The notes under the pieces are model-generated. The model was not told the DNA's origin and did not search any database. It saw only the letters and a program-made list of their open reading frames with translations. A program made the translations under genes and the position numbers. Of a DNA stretch of 64,000 bases, positions 51,560 through 60,269 are shown in pieces (positions within the stretch are counted from its first letter, which is position 1; each line of letters starts with the position of its first letter). Location of the stretch: assembly GCF_034479555.1 (NCBI RefSeq), contig NZ_CP140151.1:3038001-3102000 (forward strand). The letters are read 5' to 3'. The DNA is from Chromohalobacter canadensis. GTDB taxonomy: Bacteria; Pseudomonadota; Gammaproteobacteria; Pseudomonadales; Halomonadaceae.

Positions 51560-53773
51560 ATGACCGATGTGCAATCCCAATCCTTGACGCTCTACGTCAC
51601 CTGTCCCAAGGGCCTCGAGGGCTTGCTGGCCGACGAACTCGCGGGCTTCGGCGCGGAGGTGACCGGGACGACCGTGGCGGGTGTCCACGTTCAGGCCGAT
51701 GTCGCGATGGCCTATCGCATCTGCCTGTGGTCGCGCCTGGCGAATCGCGTGGTGCTTTGCCTTCTGCGCGAGCAGGACATAGAACGTCCCGAGTCGTTGG
51801 TCGAGGCCGCCCGCCGGGTCGACTGGCGCGCGCACCTGCGTACCGGAAGCAGCCTGGCCGTGGATTTCCATGGCCAATCCGAGCATATCCGCCATACGCG
51901 CTTCGGGGCTCAGAGCGTCAAGGATGGCATCGTCGATTCGATGCGGGCGGCTGGCCATGAGCGCCCGGTGATCGAACTCAAAAACCCCGATACGCGTATT
52001 TACGCGCATCTGCATCGTGGGCGCTTGCTGCTAGGACTCGACCTGGTCGGCGGTAGCCTGCATCAGCGCGGCTATCGCCGCGATGCCGGCCATGCACCGC
52101 TCAAGGAGAACCTCGCCGCCGCCTTGCTGATACGTGCCGACTGGCCGGCGCGGGCACGGCGTGGGGAACCTTTGCTCGATCCCATGTGCGGGGCAGGTAC
52201 GCTGCTCATCGAAGCGGCCTTGATGGCGGCGGACATCGCTCCCCAGTTGGCCCGGTCCTATTTCGCCTTCGAGTCCTGGGTGGATCACGACCCCGACGTG
52301 TGGCAAGAGCTCAAGCGCGAGGCGGATGCCCGTGCCAGCGTGGGGCGCCGCCGCGTGAAGTCAAAGCTGTTCGGGCGCGATCAGAGTCCACCGGCCATCG
52401 CCGCCGCCAAGGCCAACGCCATGCGCGCGGGGATTCCTTCCTTGATCGAGTTGCAAGGCGCCGAGGTAGCGCAACTGACGCGACCGGAAGATATCGACGG
52501 GCCAGGGCTGGTCATCACCAATCCGCCGTATGGCGAGCGCCTGGGCGAGTTGCCCGAAGTGGTGCCCATTTACACCGCCCTCGGTGAACGTTTGCGCGCC
52601 GAGTTCGAGGGCTGGCAATTGGCGCTATTTACCGGCAACCCCGACCTGGGTCACCGCACCGGGCTGCGGGCCACCAAGCAGTATGCATTCAAGAACGGAC
52701 CGCTGGATTGCAAGTTGCTACTGATCCCGGTCGTGGCGGAGAGTGCCTCGCGCGGTACCACTGCCCAGGAATCGACCAAGAGCGACTCGGCAGGCGAGCA
52801 GGACACCCAGGAGGCGCCGAGCCGTGCCCCGCGCAATGAGGGTGCGCAGATGTTCGCCAACCGGCTGGAGAAGAATCGCAAGCGACTGAAGAAGTGGCTC
52901 AAAAAGTCCGGCGAGAGCTGTTATCGGCTCTACGATGCGGATATGCCGGAATATGCCCTGGCGGTGGATGTCTACGGCGATCACGTACATGTGCAGGAAT
53001 ACGCGCCGCCGCGCTCGGTCGACCCGCGCCAGGCGCAGCGTCGCTTGTTCGATGCCTTGGAGGTCATTCCCCAGGTGCTGGGCATGCGGGCGGAAAACGT
53101 GCACTACAAACAGCGCACGCGACAATCAGGCAAGGCTCAGTACACCAAGCAGGGTGCCAGCGGCGAACGTTTCGAGGTCAGTGAAGGGCCGGCACGGTTG
53201 TGGGTCAATCTGCGCGACTATCTGGATACCGGCTTGTTCCTGGACCATCGCCCCGTGCGCCGAATGTTGCGTGACATGGCCGACGGCAAGCGCTTTCTCA
53301 ACCTGTTCTGCTACACGGGAACGGCGACGGTTCAGGCGGCACTGGGGGGCGCCAGCGACAGTGTCAGCGTCGATCTTTCCAATACCTACCTGACCTGGGC
53401 ACGCGATAACTTCGCGCTCAACCGCCTCGATCCCAGCCGGCATCGGGTGATTCGTGACGACTGCCTTAGGTGGCTGGAAACCGCGGGTAGCGAGTTCGAC
53501 CTGATTTTCATGGATCCGCCGACGTTCTCCAATTCCAAGAAGATGGATGACGTACTCGATGTACAGCGCGATCACGCACGCCTCATCGAACTGGCGATGG
53601 CGCGCCTGTCAGCGGATGGGACTTTGGTGTTCTCCAACAATCAGCGGCGCTTTACGCTCGACACCAGCATCGGCGAACGTTTCGCGGTGGAAGACATTTC
53701 GGCGCAGACGTTCGATCCGGACTTCGTGCGGCGCCCGGATCTGCATCATTGTTTCCTGATTCGTCACCACTGA
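51560..53773 (+). CDS. rlmKL: Bifunctional 23S rRNA methyltransferase RlmKL
   Basis: A 737-aa fusion of two SAM-dependent methyltransferases acting on 23S rRNA helix 74: m2G2445 (RlmL half) and m7G2069 (RlmK half). The N-terminal THUMP domain covers about 40-150, followed by the RlmL catalytic part with DPMCGAGT and NPPYGERLG. A linker rich in charge follows, then the RlmK part with LNLFCYTGTATV and DPPTFSNSKK. The ATG at 51560 matches the E. coli N-terminus (CPKGLEGLLADEL); 51527 lacks proper ribosome-site spacing. Confidence 0.94.
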   Translation: MTDVQSQSLTLYVTCPKGLEGLLADELAGFGAEVTGTTVAGVHVQADVAMAYRICLWSRLANRVVLCLLREQDIERPESLVEAARRVDWRAHLRTGSSLAVDFHGQSEHIRHTRFGAQSVKDGIVDSMRAAGHERPVIELKNPDTRIYAHLHRGRLLLGLDLVGGSLHQRGYRRDAGHAPLKENLAAALLIRADWPARARRGEPLLDPMCGAGTLLIEAALMAADIAPQLARSYFAFESWVDHDPDVWQELKREADARASVGRRRVKSKLFGRDQSPPAIAAAKANAMRAGIPSLIELQGAEVAQLTRPEDIDGPGLVITNPPYGERLGELPEVVPIYTALGERLRAEFEGWQLALFTGNPDLGHRTGLRATKQYAFKNGPLDCKLLLIPVVAESASRGTTAQESTKSDSAGEQDTQEAPSRAPRNEGAQMFANRLEKNRKRLKKWLKKSGESCYRLYDADMPEYALAVDVYGDHVHVQEYAPPRSVDPRQAQRRLFDALEVIPQVLGMRAENVHYKQRTRQSGKAQYTKQGASGERFEVSEGPARLWVNLRDYLDTGLFLDHRPVRRMLRDMADGKRFLNLFCYTGTATVQAALGGASDSVSVDLSNTYLTWARDNFALNRLDPSRHRVIRDDCLRWLETAGSEFDLIFMDPPTFSNSKKMDDVLDVQRDHARLIELAMARLSADGTLVFSNNQRRFTLDTSIGERFAVEDISAQTFDPDFVRRPDLHHCFLIRHH

Positions 53774-53799
53774 GCGCAACGGCCGCGCATGAAGCGGAT

Positions 53800-54084
53800 T
53801 TAGAGGCCGTCGAGCAGCGACAGCTGGCGCATCGCTTCCTGGGCTTCGGGGCTGGTGTCATCGCTGGCCTCGAAGACCTTGGCGAAGCCGCGCGAGGACT
53901 GGATATGCGCGACATCCTCGAGCCATGTCATGGCCTGCGCATAGCTGTCGGCCAGTTGATGCTTGAGGCCGCCGAATTGGGTGCCGATCTGGCCCCAGGC
54001 GCGGCTGAATATCCAGTCACCGAACATATCCTGGTGGACATGCACGAGAACGTAGTCGTGTTCACTTTCCCAGCGGACGATCAC
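53800..54084 (-). CDS. Small WGR-domain protein
   Basis: A 94-aa protein made almost wholly of one WGR-like domain, a fold that elsewhere contacts nucleic acids next to PARP or regulatory modules. It has strands DYVLVHVHQDMFGDWIFSRAWG, the WGQIGTQFGG turn (Trp-Gly-Gln in place of Trp-Gly-Arg) and SSRGFAKVFEA. AGGAG five bases before GTG at 54084 identifies the start; a TTG reading to 54117 has no support. Standalone, with no catalytic partner here. Function unknown. Confidence 0.72.
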   Translation of the reverse strand: MIVRWESEHDYVLVHVHQDMFGDWIFSRAWGQIGTQFGGLKHQLADSYAQAMTWLEDVAHIQSSRGFAKVFEASDDTSPEAQEAMRQLSLLDGL

Positions 54085-54277
54085 GAGAACTCCTGATGGC
54101 GCCGTTGTGTTTGGCAATGGGCTTGTGACGTGTCTTTCGCGGGCCTACTATCGACATTCCCGGCGGGTATCGAATCCCCGGCAAGCGCCGTCTCCGGCGT
54201 CGCCGTGGACAGGCAAGTGCGCCCCGTGCGTATTGTAACCGGCCGTCGGACGTGAACAAGGGAGAAAAGAGAAGGTC

Positions 54278-55429
54278 ATGCGCATCCTGGTCGATGAAAA
54301 CATTCCTCTGGCCGATGAATTCTTCGGCGAGCTGGGCGATATCACCCGCTTGCCTGGGCGCGACATCGATGCGGCGGCGGTCCGCGATCAGGACCTGTTG
54401 GTCGTGCGCTCGATTACACCGGTGAATGCGGCGCTGCTCGACGGCTCCCGCGTGCGTTTCGTAGGCACCTGTACCATCGGTACCGACCATGTCGACCTCG
54501 ACTATCTGCAGAAAGCGGGCATCGGGTTCGCCAACGCGCCGGGCTGCAACGCCGACTCGGTGGTCGATTACGTGCTCTCGAGCCTGCTGTTGCTGGCTGA
54601 GGAAGACGGCTTCCACCTGGCCGGCAAGACCATCGGCATCGTCGGCGCCGGCAACGTGGGCAACCGCCTGGCGGAGCGCCTGGACGATCTCGACGTGACG
54701 TGCCTGATCTGCGATCCGCCACGTGCCGAGGCGGAAGGCCGCGAGGACTTTCTGGCGCTGGATAGCCTGCTCGAGCGTGCCGATATCGTCTGCCTGCATA
54801 CGCCGCTGGTGTCGGACGGAGAGCACGCGACCCGACACCTGCTGAATGCGGCGCGTATTGAAGCCCTGGCGCCGGGCACCGTGCTGATCAACGCCGGGCG
54901 TGGCGCCTGTCTCGATAACCAGGCCCTGCGCGAGCGTCTCGAACGCGTCAACGATCTACGCGTGGTGCTCGATGTGTGGGAAAGCGAGCCGCAGATCGAT
55001 GCCGCGCTCTACGATCTCGTGGATATCGCCACGCCGCATATCGCTGGGCATAGCATCGACGGCAAGATGCGTGGCACCGAGCTGGTCTACCAGGCGGCGA
55101 TGCGCCATTTCGGCCTGCCGGCACGCAAGAAGCTGGGCCAGCTCAAGCCTGACCCGTGGCTGCGCAAGATCGTTCTGACGCCTTGGGCGCCGCCGTTGGA
55201 AGCGCTATCGCTATGTACGCGGGCCTGCTATGACGTACGCCGCGACATGCTGGCGTTTGACCGCTATCGGCGACGCATGGGCATGGCGGCGGGCTTTGAC
55301 GCCTACCGCGCCGAGTATCCGCTGCGCCGTGAGTTTTCCACCTTGAGGGTCGAACTCAAACAGAACAAAGGCGGCTTGCGTGACGCCCTCCAGGGGTTCG
55401 GCTTCAAGGTCAAACTTTCTAATAAGTAG
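54278..55429 (+). CDS. pdxB: 4-phosphoerythronate dehydrogenase
   Basis: A 383-aa D-2-hydroxyacid dehydrogenase for the second step of deoxyxylulose-5-phosphate-independent pyridoxal phosphate synthesis. The NAD fold has GIVGAGNVGNRLAERL near residue 120. The catalytic Arg, Glu and His region is visible as INAGRGACLD, VLDVWESEP and TPHIAGHSIDGK. The C-terminal dimerisation domain, about 90 residues, is typical of PdxB. AAGGGAGAA and GAAGG precede the ATG. It ends in a duplicated 16-bp segment around its stop codon. Confidence 0.93.
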   Translation: MRILVDENIPLADEFFGELGDITRLPGRDIDAAAVRDQDLLVVRSITPVNAALLDGSRVRFVGTCTIGTDHVDLDYLQKAGIGFANAPGCNADSVVDYVLSSLLLLAEEDGFHLAGKTIGIVGAGNVGNRLAERLDDLDVTCLICDPPRAEAEGREDFLALDSLLERADIVCLHTPLVSDGEHATRHLLNAARIEALAPGTVLINAGRGACLDNQALRERLERVNDLRVVLDVWESEPQIDAALYDLVDIATPHIAGHSIDGKMRGTELVYQAAMRHFGLPARKKLGQLKPDPWLRKIVLTPWAPPLEALSLCTRACYDVRRDMLAFDRYRRRMGMAAGFDAYRAEYPLRREFSTLRVELKQNKGGLRDALQGFGFKVKLSNK

Positions 55430-55452
55430 CAACAAGCTTTCTAATAAGTAGC
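55415..55452 (+). repeat. 16-bp direct repeat spanning the pdxB stop
   Basis: CTTTCTAATAAGTAGC occurs at 55415-55430 and again at 55437-55452. The first copy contains the pdxB stop codon; the second is downstream. It looks like a small local duplication. Confidence 0.6.
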
Positions 55453-55483
55453 CAGTAGCGTGGCGTCCTATGGCGCGCCGAGA

Positions 55484-55535
55484 CGCAAACACCCACCGAC
55501 CTTTTGATGAATTCAGGGTCGGTGGGTGTTTTGCG
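55484..55535. terminator. Bidirectional terminator between pdxB and htpX
   Basis: A 15-bp uninterrupted stem, extended by three more pairs after one bulged base, with a 15-base loop. A and T tracts lie on both arms. Shared by the convergent genes. Confidence 0.88.
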
Positions 55536-55556
55536 TTGCGCAGCAGTGTGCCGTGA

Positions 55557-56459
55557 TTATTCGCGGTAGGCGCTTTCCTTGAGTGCGCGAATGCGATCAT
55601 CAAGCGGCGGGTGGCTGGAAAACAGCCGTTCCATGAGCTTGCGTGTCTGGCCGGAAGTGATAGCGAAGGCCGTCAGCGTATCCGGCATCTGGTCCTTCAT
55701 CTGCGTTTCGGCCTTGAGGCGCCCCAGGGCATTGATCATCGCACCGCTGCCGGCGAGCTTGGCACCAGCGGCGTCGGCGCGGTATTCACGGAAGCGTGAG
55801 AACCAGGCGACGACGATCGAGGCCACCAGACCGAAGACGATCTCGGCAACGATGACTACCGCCATGTAACCGAAGAAGCCCAGGCCACCGCCTTCATCGT
55901 CGCGGCGCAGAAAGCTATCCACCAGTTGCGCGACGACGCGTGCGAAGAACATCACGAAGGTGTTGAGCACGCCCTGAATGAGCGCCAGCGTGACCATGTC
56001 GCCATTGGCAACGTGGCCGATCTCGTGCGCTAGTACCGCGCGAATTTCATCGGGGCGCATGCGCTCGAGCAGACCGGCGGACACCGCGACCAGGGCATCG
56101 TTCTTGTTCCAGCCCGTGGCGAACGCGTTGGATTGCTGCGCGGGAAAGATCGCCACCTCGGGCATCTTGATGCCTGCATCCCGGGCCAGCTCGCCGACGG
56201 TGTCGAGTAGCCACTGCTCGGTCGAGTTGCTGGGCTGCTCGATCACCTTGGCCTGGGTGCTCTTCTTCGCCATCCATTTAGAGATGAACAGCGAGATCAA
56301 CGACCCTGCCATGCCGAACACGAAGCAGAAGATCAGCAGGCTGTTCATGTTGAGCCCGTTGGCGTTCAGGTAGGGCTCCACCCCGAGTATTCGCAGGGTG
56401 ATGCTGGCCACGATCACCACGGCCAGGTTGGTCGCTAGAAACAGCAGGATTCGCATCAT
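55557..56459 (-). CDS. htpX: Membrane zinc metalloprotease HtpX
   Basis: A 300-aa inner-membrane M48 peptidase that degrades misfolded membrane proteins. There are two N-terminal transmembrane helices (about 3-26 and 37-58), the cytosolic zinc motif HEIGH near residue 143, two further hydrophobic helices (about 155-210), and the third ligand region [19 protein letters not shown] lies before a double ATG; either Met may start. Under envelope-stress control in E. coli; no such site was identified here. Confidence 0.95.
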   Translation of the reverse strand: MMRILLFLATNLAVVIVASITLRILGVEPYLNANGLNMNSLLIFCFVFGMAGSLISLFISKWMAKKSTQAKVIEQPSNSTEQWLLDTVGELARDAGIKMPEVAIFPAQQSNAFATGWNKNDALVAVSAGLLERMRPDEIRAVLAHEIGHVANGDMVTLALIQGVLNTFVMFFARVVAQLVDSFLRRDDEGGGLGFFGYMAVVIVAEIVFGLVASIVVAWFSRFREYRADAAGAKLAGSGAMINALGRLKAETQMKDQMPDTLTAFAITSGQTRKLMERLFSSHPPLDDRIRALKESAYRE

Positions 56460-56580
56460 CGATGGGTTCCCTCAGTCAGTGAGACAGCAATGGTCATGTC
56501 GATTCTTGTTGGCCATTAGATACGGCGTCTTGCCTTGGGTTTCAAGACAAATGTCGAGAATCGTTGAAAGTACGATGATT

Positions 56581-56605
56581 CTCGCCCGAGCCAGGCTCGG
56601 GCGAG
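56581..56605 (-). terminator. Hairpin terminator after alaA
   Basis: An 11-bp perfect GC-rich inverted repeat with loop CAG lies 8 bp past the alaA stop on the minus strand. The U-tract is weak (AATCATCG). Confidence 0.6.
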
Positions 56606-56612
56606 GGCCGGA

Positions 56613-57845
56613 TCATTGGCGGTAGCGCGACAGGAAGTTGGCGAAGCGGTCGAGGGCATCGTCGAGCTGGTCGGCCCAGGGGAGGGTGACGATGCGCACA
56701 TGATCGGGAGTCGGCCAGTTGAAGGCCGTGCCCTGGACCAGCAGGATCTTCTCCTGCAAGAGCAGGTCGAGTACCAGCTTCTGGTCGTCCTGAATGTTGA
56801 AGACCTCGGGGTCGAGACGCGGAAAGGCGTACAGCGCCCCCTTGGGCTTGACGCAACTGACACCGGGAATCGCGTTGAGCTTGTCATAGGTGATGTCGCG
56901 TTGGGCACGCAGACGACCACCGGGCAGAACCAGGTCGTTGATCGACTGATAGCCGCCCAGTGCCGTCTGGATGGCGTGCTGGGCGGGCACATTGGCGCAC
57001 AGACGCATCGAGGCCAGCATGTTGAGCCCCTGAATGAAGTCGTCGGCGCGCTGCTTGCCGCGATTTCCGGAGAGAATCATCCAGCCGCTGCGAAACCCGG
57101 CGCAGCGATAGCTCTTGGACAGCCCATTGAGCGTCACCACGAGCTGATCGTCGTCGGCCAGCGCGCCGGTGGAAACATGCTCGGCATCGTCGTAGAGGAT
57201 CTTGTCGTAGATCTCGTCGGAGAACACCACCAGGCCGTGGCGCCGCGCGATCGCCAGCAATTCCTTGACCACCTCCGGCGGATAGACGGCGCCGGTGGGG
57301 TTGTTGGGATTGATGATGACGATGGCCTTGGTGCGTGCGGTGATCTTGTCGCGTACATCGTTCAAGTCCGGCGCCCAGTCGGCCTGCTCATCGCACAGAT
57401 AATGCACCGGTCGCCCGCCGGAGAGATTGGCCGATGCCGTCCACAGTGGATAGTCAGGCGCGGGAATCAACACCTCGTCGCCGTCATCGAGCAGCGCCTG
57501 CATGGCCATGGCGATCAGCTCGGAGACGCCGTTACCGACGAACACATCTTCGACGCTGACATCGGGAATGTTCTTGCGCTGGCATTCCTGCATGATCGCC
57601 TTGCGCGCCGAATAAAGTCCCTTGGAATCGCAGTAGCCCTGGGCCGTCGGCAGGTTGCGCATCACATCCTGAAGAATCTCTTCAGGGGCTTCGAAACCGA
57701 AGGATGCGGGGTTGCCGATATTGAGCTTGAGGATGCGCTGGCCTTCGTCTTCGAGCCGCTTGGCGTGGTCGAGTACCGGGCCGCGAATGTCGTAACAGAC
57801 GTTATCGAGCTTGTGCGATTTCCGAATGGGCGTGTCGGTATCCAT
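56613..57845 (-). CDS. alaA: Glutamate-pyruvate aminotransferase AlaA
   Basis: A 410-aa fold-type I PLP transaminase making alanine from pyruvate and glutamate. Blocks typical of AlaA/YfbQ are NIGNPASFGFEAP, AQGYCDSKGLYSARKAI, INPNNPTGAVYP, DEIYDKILYD and PLP-Lys in LNGLSKSYRCAGFRSGWM. The start at 57845 (MDTDTPIRKSHKLDN) matches the family N-terminus; an upstream extension to 57965 is rejected. It lies beside htpX and near msrB, as in pseudomonads. Confidence 0.93.
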   Translation of the reverse strand: MDTDTPIRKSHKLDNVCYDIRGPVLDHAKRLEDEGQRILKLNIGNPASFGFEAPEEILQDVMRNLPTAQGYCDSKGLYSARKAIMQECQRKNIPDVSVEDVFVGNGVSELIAMAMQALLDDGDEVLIPAPDYPLWTASANLSGGRPVHYLCDEQADWAPDLNDVRDKITARTKAIVIINPNNPTGAVYPPEVVKELLAIARRHGLVVFSDEIYDKILYDDAEHVSTGALADDDQLVVTLNGLSKSYRCAGFRSGWMILSGNRGKQRADDFIQGLNMLASMRLCANVPAQHAIQTALGGYQSINDLVLPGGRLRAQRDITYDKLNAIPGVSCVKPKGALYAFPRLDPEVFNIQDDQKLVLDLLLQEKILLVQGTAFNWPTPDHVRIVTLPWADQLDDALDRFANFLSRYRQ

Positions 57846-58006
57846 GTGGCTTCCGTTTGCTGCGCAGCCGGTGGGGTGGAGGCGGTGTTTCCGTACCGTT
57901 CGGGGCGGGCTGCCGCGCCGCTTCCTAGCATACCGTGGCGCGCGGGCCACGCAAATGGCCCGCATCGGAATAGGCGATTGAAGTAGAAGGGTAAAAGCTT
58001 GGCTGT

Positions 58007-58963
58007 TTAGGCCGGGGAGGGTGACTCGTCCAGGGAGGGATCGTTTTCCTCGGGCACAGGGATGTCGTCCGGTGTTTCTAGCGTCAGACGCCCGAGCTTG
58101 CCATCGCGCAGCTCGTGCAGCAGCACTTCGGCACCGCGGTGCATGTCGACGACGCCGCCGGCGCGCAAGCCGCCCCGTTTGCCGGCGATGGCCTCGACGA
58201 TGGCTTGGCCATCGAAGCCAGCCAGCGCCAGCAAGTCGCGATGCGGTGGCCCGTCGGCTTCGACGCTGCCGGCATCCGGATTGGGGGTGTAGGCAGGTAA
58301 CGTTTTGAGCTTGTAACGCGCCTTGAGGGCATCCGGGTAGCGCTTGGCCAGCTCGGCGGCGGCGACGATGGCGACATCGCTATATTCCATCGCGGTATCG
58401 CGAATCGCGCCGCTTGCCGCCAGGCGATAGGCACTGGCCTGGTCCTCGATCTTCGGCCATAGCACGCCGGGGGTGTCGATCAGCGCGACGCGGCCATCCA
58501 GGCGTATCTTCTGCTGGCGCTTGGTGACGGCCGGCTCGTTGCCGGTCTTGGCGAGCTTCTTGCCGGCCAGACCATTGATCAAGGTCGATTTGCCGACATT
58601 GGGGATGCCCATCACCATCACGCGCACGTCGCGATCGGCGCGCACATGACCGGCGAGCTCGTGGCACAGCGCGGGGATGCGCTTCAACTCGCGCGATTGG
58701 GTGGTGGTGACCGCCAGAGCGCGGATATCGGGCTGGGCGTTGAAGTGTTCCACCCAGCGCTCCGTCTGCTCGGGGTCGGCGAGATCGGCGCGCGAGAGCA
58801 CCTTGAGCACTGGCTTGTGCTCGGTCAACTCGGCCAGCATGGGATTGGCGCTGGAGTAGGGCAGGCGGGCATCGAGAACTTCGAGTACCACGTCGATTTC
58901 CGGTAGCGCCTCCGTTATCTGACGGCGGGCCTTGTGCATGTGTCCGGGATACCAACCCAGCAT
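58007..58963 (-). CDS. ylqF: Ribosome biogenesis GTPase YlqF/RbgA
   Basis: A 318-aa circularly permuted GTPase that acts in late 50S subunit assembly. G motifs appear in permuted order: LDARLPYSSANP near residue 30, SRADL (G4) about 57, then GIPNVGKSTLIN (G1) about 116 and DTPGVLWP (G3) about 160. The ANTAR-like C-terminal domain follows (GAIRDTAMEYSDVA). The N-terminus WYPGHMHKA is characteristic. The acidic tail is longer than in Bacillus. Confidence 0.92.
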   Translation of the reverse strand: MLGWYPGHMHKARRQITEALPEIDVVLEVLDARLPYSSANPMLAELTEHKPVLKVLSRADLADPEQTERWVEHFNAQPDIRALAVTTTQSRELKRIPALCHELAGHVRADRDVRVMVMGIPNVGKSTLINGLAGKKLAKTGNEPAVTKRQQKIRLDGRVALIDTPGVLWPKIEDQASAYRLAASGAIRDTAMEYSDVAIVAAAELAKRYPDALKARYKLKTLPAYTPNPDAGSVEADGPPHRDLLALAGFDGQAIVEAIAGKRGGLRAGGVVDMHRGAEVLLHELRDGKLGRLTLETPDDIPVPEENDPSLDESPSPA

Positions 58964-59092
58964 CGTCTTTACTCCAGCTCGAACAAACGGCCGCCTATGG
59001 TAGCAGAGCGAAGCCCGCTAGCAGAGCGGCGGCCGCGATGAATCTCACTCTTCAGATGCAAGACTTTCCAGATGCAAGACTCTTCCGGTGAA

Positions 59093-59494
59093 TTACTCGC
59101 CGGGGTGAAAGTCGAGCGATACTGAGTTGATGCAATAACGCTGCCCGGTGGTCTCCTGCGGACCGTCGGGGAATACATGCCCCAGATGGGCGTCGCAGCG
59201 ACGGCATGTAACCTCGACGCGGCGCATGCCGTGAGACGTGTCCAAATGCTCCTCGACACCAGCATCGGCCAGCGGACGGTCGAAGCTTGGCCAGCCGCAT
59301 CCGGAATCGAATTTATGCTCGTTCTCGAACAGCGGGGCGCCGCAACAGATGCAGTGATAGATGCCTTGTTCGTCGGAGACCTGGTGGTCGCCGGTGAAAG
59401 GACGCTCGGTGCCTTTCTCGCGCGTCACACGATACTGCTCGGGGGTTAACTGCTCCCGCCATTCGTGCTCGCTTTTATGCGTCTTCTCGCTCAT
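59093..59494 (-). CDS. msrB: Peptide methionine-R-sulfoxide reductase MsrB
   Basis: A 133-aa enzyme that reduces the R epimer of methionine sulfoxide. The zinc-binding cysteine pairs CICC and CRRC are present, with catalytic Cys in RYCINSVSL and the SGCGWPSF segment. No signal peptide is present, so it is cytosolic, unlike the MsrA of this window. AGGAGG five bases before the ATG at 59494 defines the start; the frame continues upstream but is not coding. A 13-bp direct repeat (CAGATGCAAGACT) follows at 59053-59081. Confidence 0.95.
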   Translation of the reverse strand: MSEKTHKSEHEWREQLTPEQYRVTREKGTERPFTGDHQVSDEQGIYHCICCGAPLFENEHKFDSGCGWPSFDRPLADAGVEEHLDTSHGMRRVEVTCRRCDAHLGHVFPDGPQETTGQRYCINSVSLDFHPGE

Positions 59495-59652
59495 GGCCGC
59501 CTCCTGCGCTGCGGATACTGTGATGTGCCATGCCGATGCCGAGAGCCCCTGTATAGCATGAGGGATGTCACGGCGTTTACTAGCAGTGGGCGCTACTTGG
59601 CCCATAATATGGGGCCAAAGCATCCACGAGAAAAGGGTGCTGCGACGATGGG

Positions 59653-59681
59653 TTGACACCCAAGGGGGCGCCCAGTAATAT
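59653..59681 (+). promoter_or_regulatory. Sigma70-type promoter of the tRNA array
   Basis: TTGACA (59653-59658), a 17-base spacer and TAATAT (59676-59681), followed by a GC-rich discriminator (ACGCCGC). That arrangement is typical of stringently controlled stable-RNA promoters. It lies 33 bp before the first tRNA. Confidence 0.7.
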
Positions 59682-59713
59682 ACGCCGCACCTCGACGAGG
59701 CGAGTGATGACAC

Positions 59714-59789
59714 GTCCCATTCGTCTAGTGGCCTAGGACACTGCCCTTTCACGGCAGTAACAGGGGTTCGAACCCCCTATGGGACGCCA
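59714..59789 (+). tRNA. tRNA-Glu (TTC), copy 1
   Basis: A 76-nt cloverleaf. The acceptor GTCCCAT pairs with ATGGGAC, the anticodon loop is CTTTCAC (TTC), the T-loop is GGTTCGAACC, and an encoded CCA end is present. First member of a Glu-Gly-Glu-Gly-Glu array. Confidence 0.97.
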
Positions 59790-59812
59790 ACTCACCTCGT
59801 GTGGCTGGAAAT

Positions 59813-59887
59813 GCGGGAATAGCTCAGCGGTAGAGCATCGCCTTGCCAAGGCGAGGGTCGGGAGTTCGAATCTCCTTTCCCGCTCCA
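59813..59887 (+). tRNA. tRNA-Gly (GCC), copy 1
   Basis: A 75-nt cloverleaf. The acceptor GCGGGAA pairs with TTCCCGC, the anticodon is GCC in CTTGCCAAG, the T-loop is GTTCGAATC, and CCA is encoded. Followed by a truncated copy of its own 3' end. Confidence 0.97.
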
Positions 59888-59962
59888 AATTTGGCAGCAT
59901 CCGAGAGGTAGCATGGGTCGGAAGCTGGAACGCCAGCCCGGTCGATCTCCTTTCCCGCTCCA
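59886..59962 (+). repeat. 77-bp tRNA-Gly tail repeat, copy 1
   Basis: Begins at the tRNA-Gly CCA and ends with about 18-20 bases of the tRNA-Gly 3' terminus (ATCTCCTTTCCCGCTCCA). No 5' half of a tRNA is present. An internal GCTGG-AACG-CCAGC hairpin replaces the anticodon arm. The copy at 60155-60231 differs at only a few positions. Confidence 0.85.
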
Positions 59963-59968
59963 AAATGC

Positions 59969-60044
59969 GTCCCATTCGTCTAGCGGTCTAGGACACTGCC
60001 CTTTCACGGCAGTAACAGGGGTTCAAACCCCCTATGGGACGCCA
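59969..60044 (+). tRNA. tRNA-Glu (TTC), copy 2
   Basis: A 76-nt gene with the same acceptor and anticodon as copy 1. The T-loop reads GTTCAAACC (A57 in place of G57) and the D-loop differs by two bases, so it is a slightly diverged duplicate that should still fold. Confidence 0.96.
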
Positions 60045-60081
60045 CTTCCAGCTTGTGGTCGTAGTACCAGTGTTTTGTGAT

Positions 60082-60156
60082 GCGGGAATAGCTCAGCGGT
60101 AGAGCATCGCCTTGCCAAGGCGAGGGTCGGGAGTTCGAATCTCCTTTCCCGCTCCA
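60082..60156 (+). tRNA. tRNA-Gly (GCC), copy 2
   Basis: A 75-nt gene identical in sequence to copy 1, with encoded CCA, again followed by the 77-bp tail repeat. Confidence 0.97.
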
Positions 60157-60231
60157 AATTTGGTGGTATCCGATAGGCAGCATGGGTCGGGAGCTGGAAC
60201 GCCAGCCCGGTCGATCTCCTTTCCCGCTCCA
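60155..60231 (+). repeat. 77-bp tRNA-Gly tail repeat, copy 2
   Basis: Near-identical to the copy at 59886-59962, ending in the same tRNA-Gly 3' terminus. The sequence after it (AAGTTTGGTAGCA) begins a further, incomplete unit. Confidence 0.85.
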
Positions 60232-60269
60232 AGTTTGGTAGCAAAATACTACTCCTCCTATCTCGATAC

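Noticed and set aside
56616..57986. A 456-codon plus-strand frame over alaA
   Set aside because: It is exactly antisense to the well-supported alaA gene; no motif or ribosome site.
59888..60231. Extra tRNA-Gly genes in the tail repeats
   Set aside because: Only the 3' terminus is present; there is no matching GCGGGAA acceptor strand, D-arm or anticodon.
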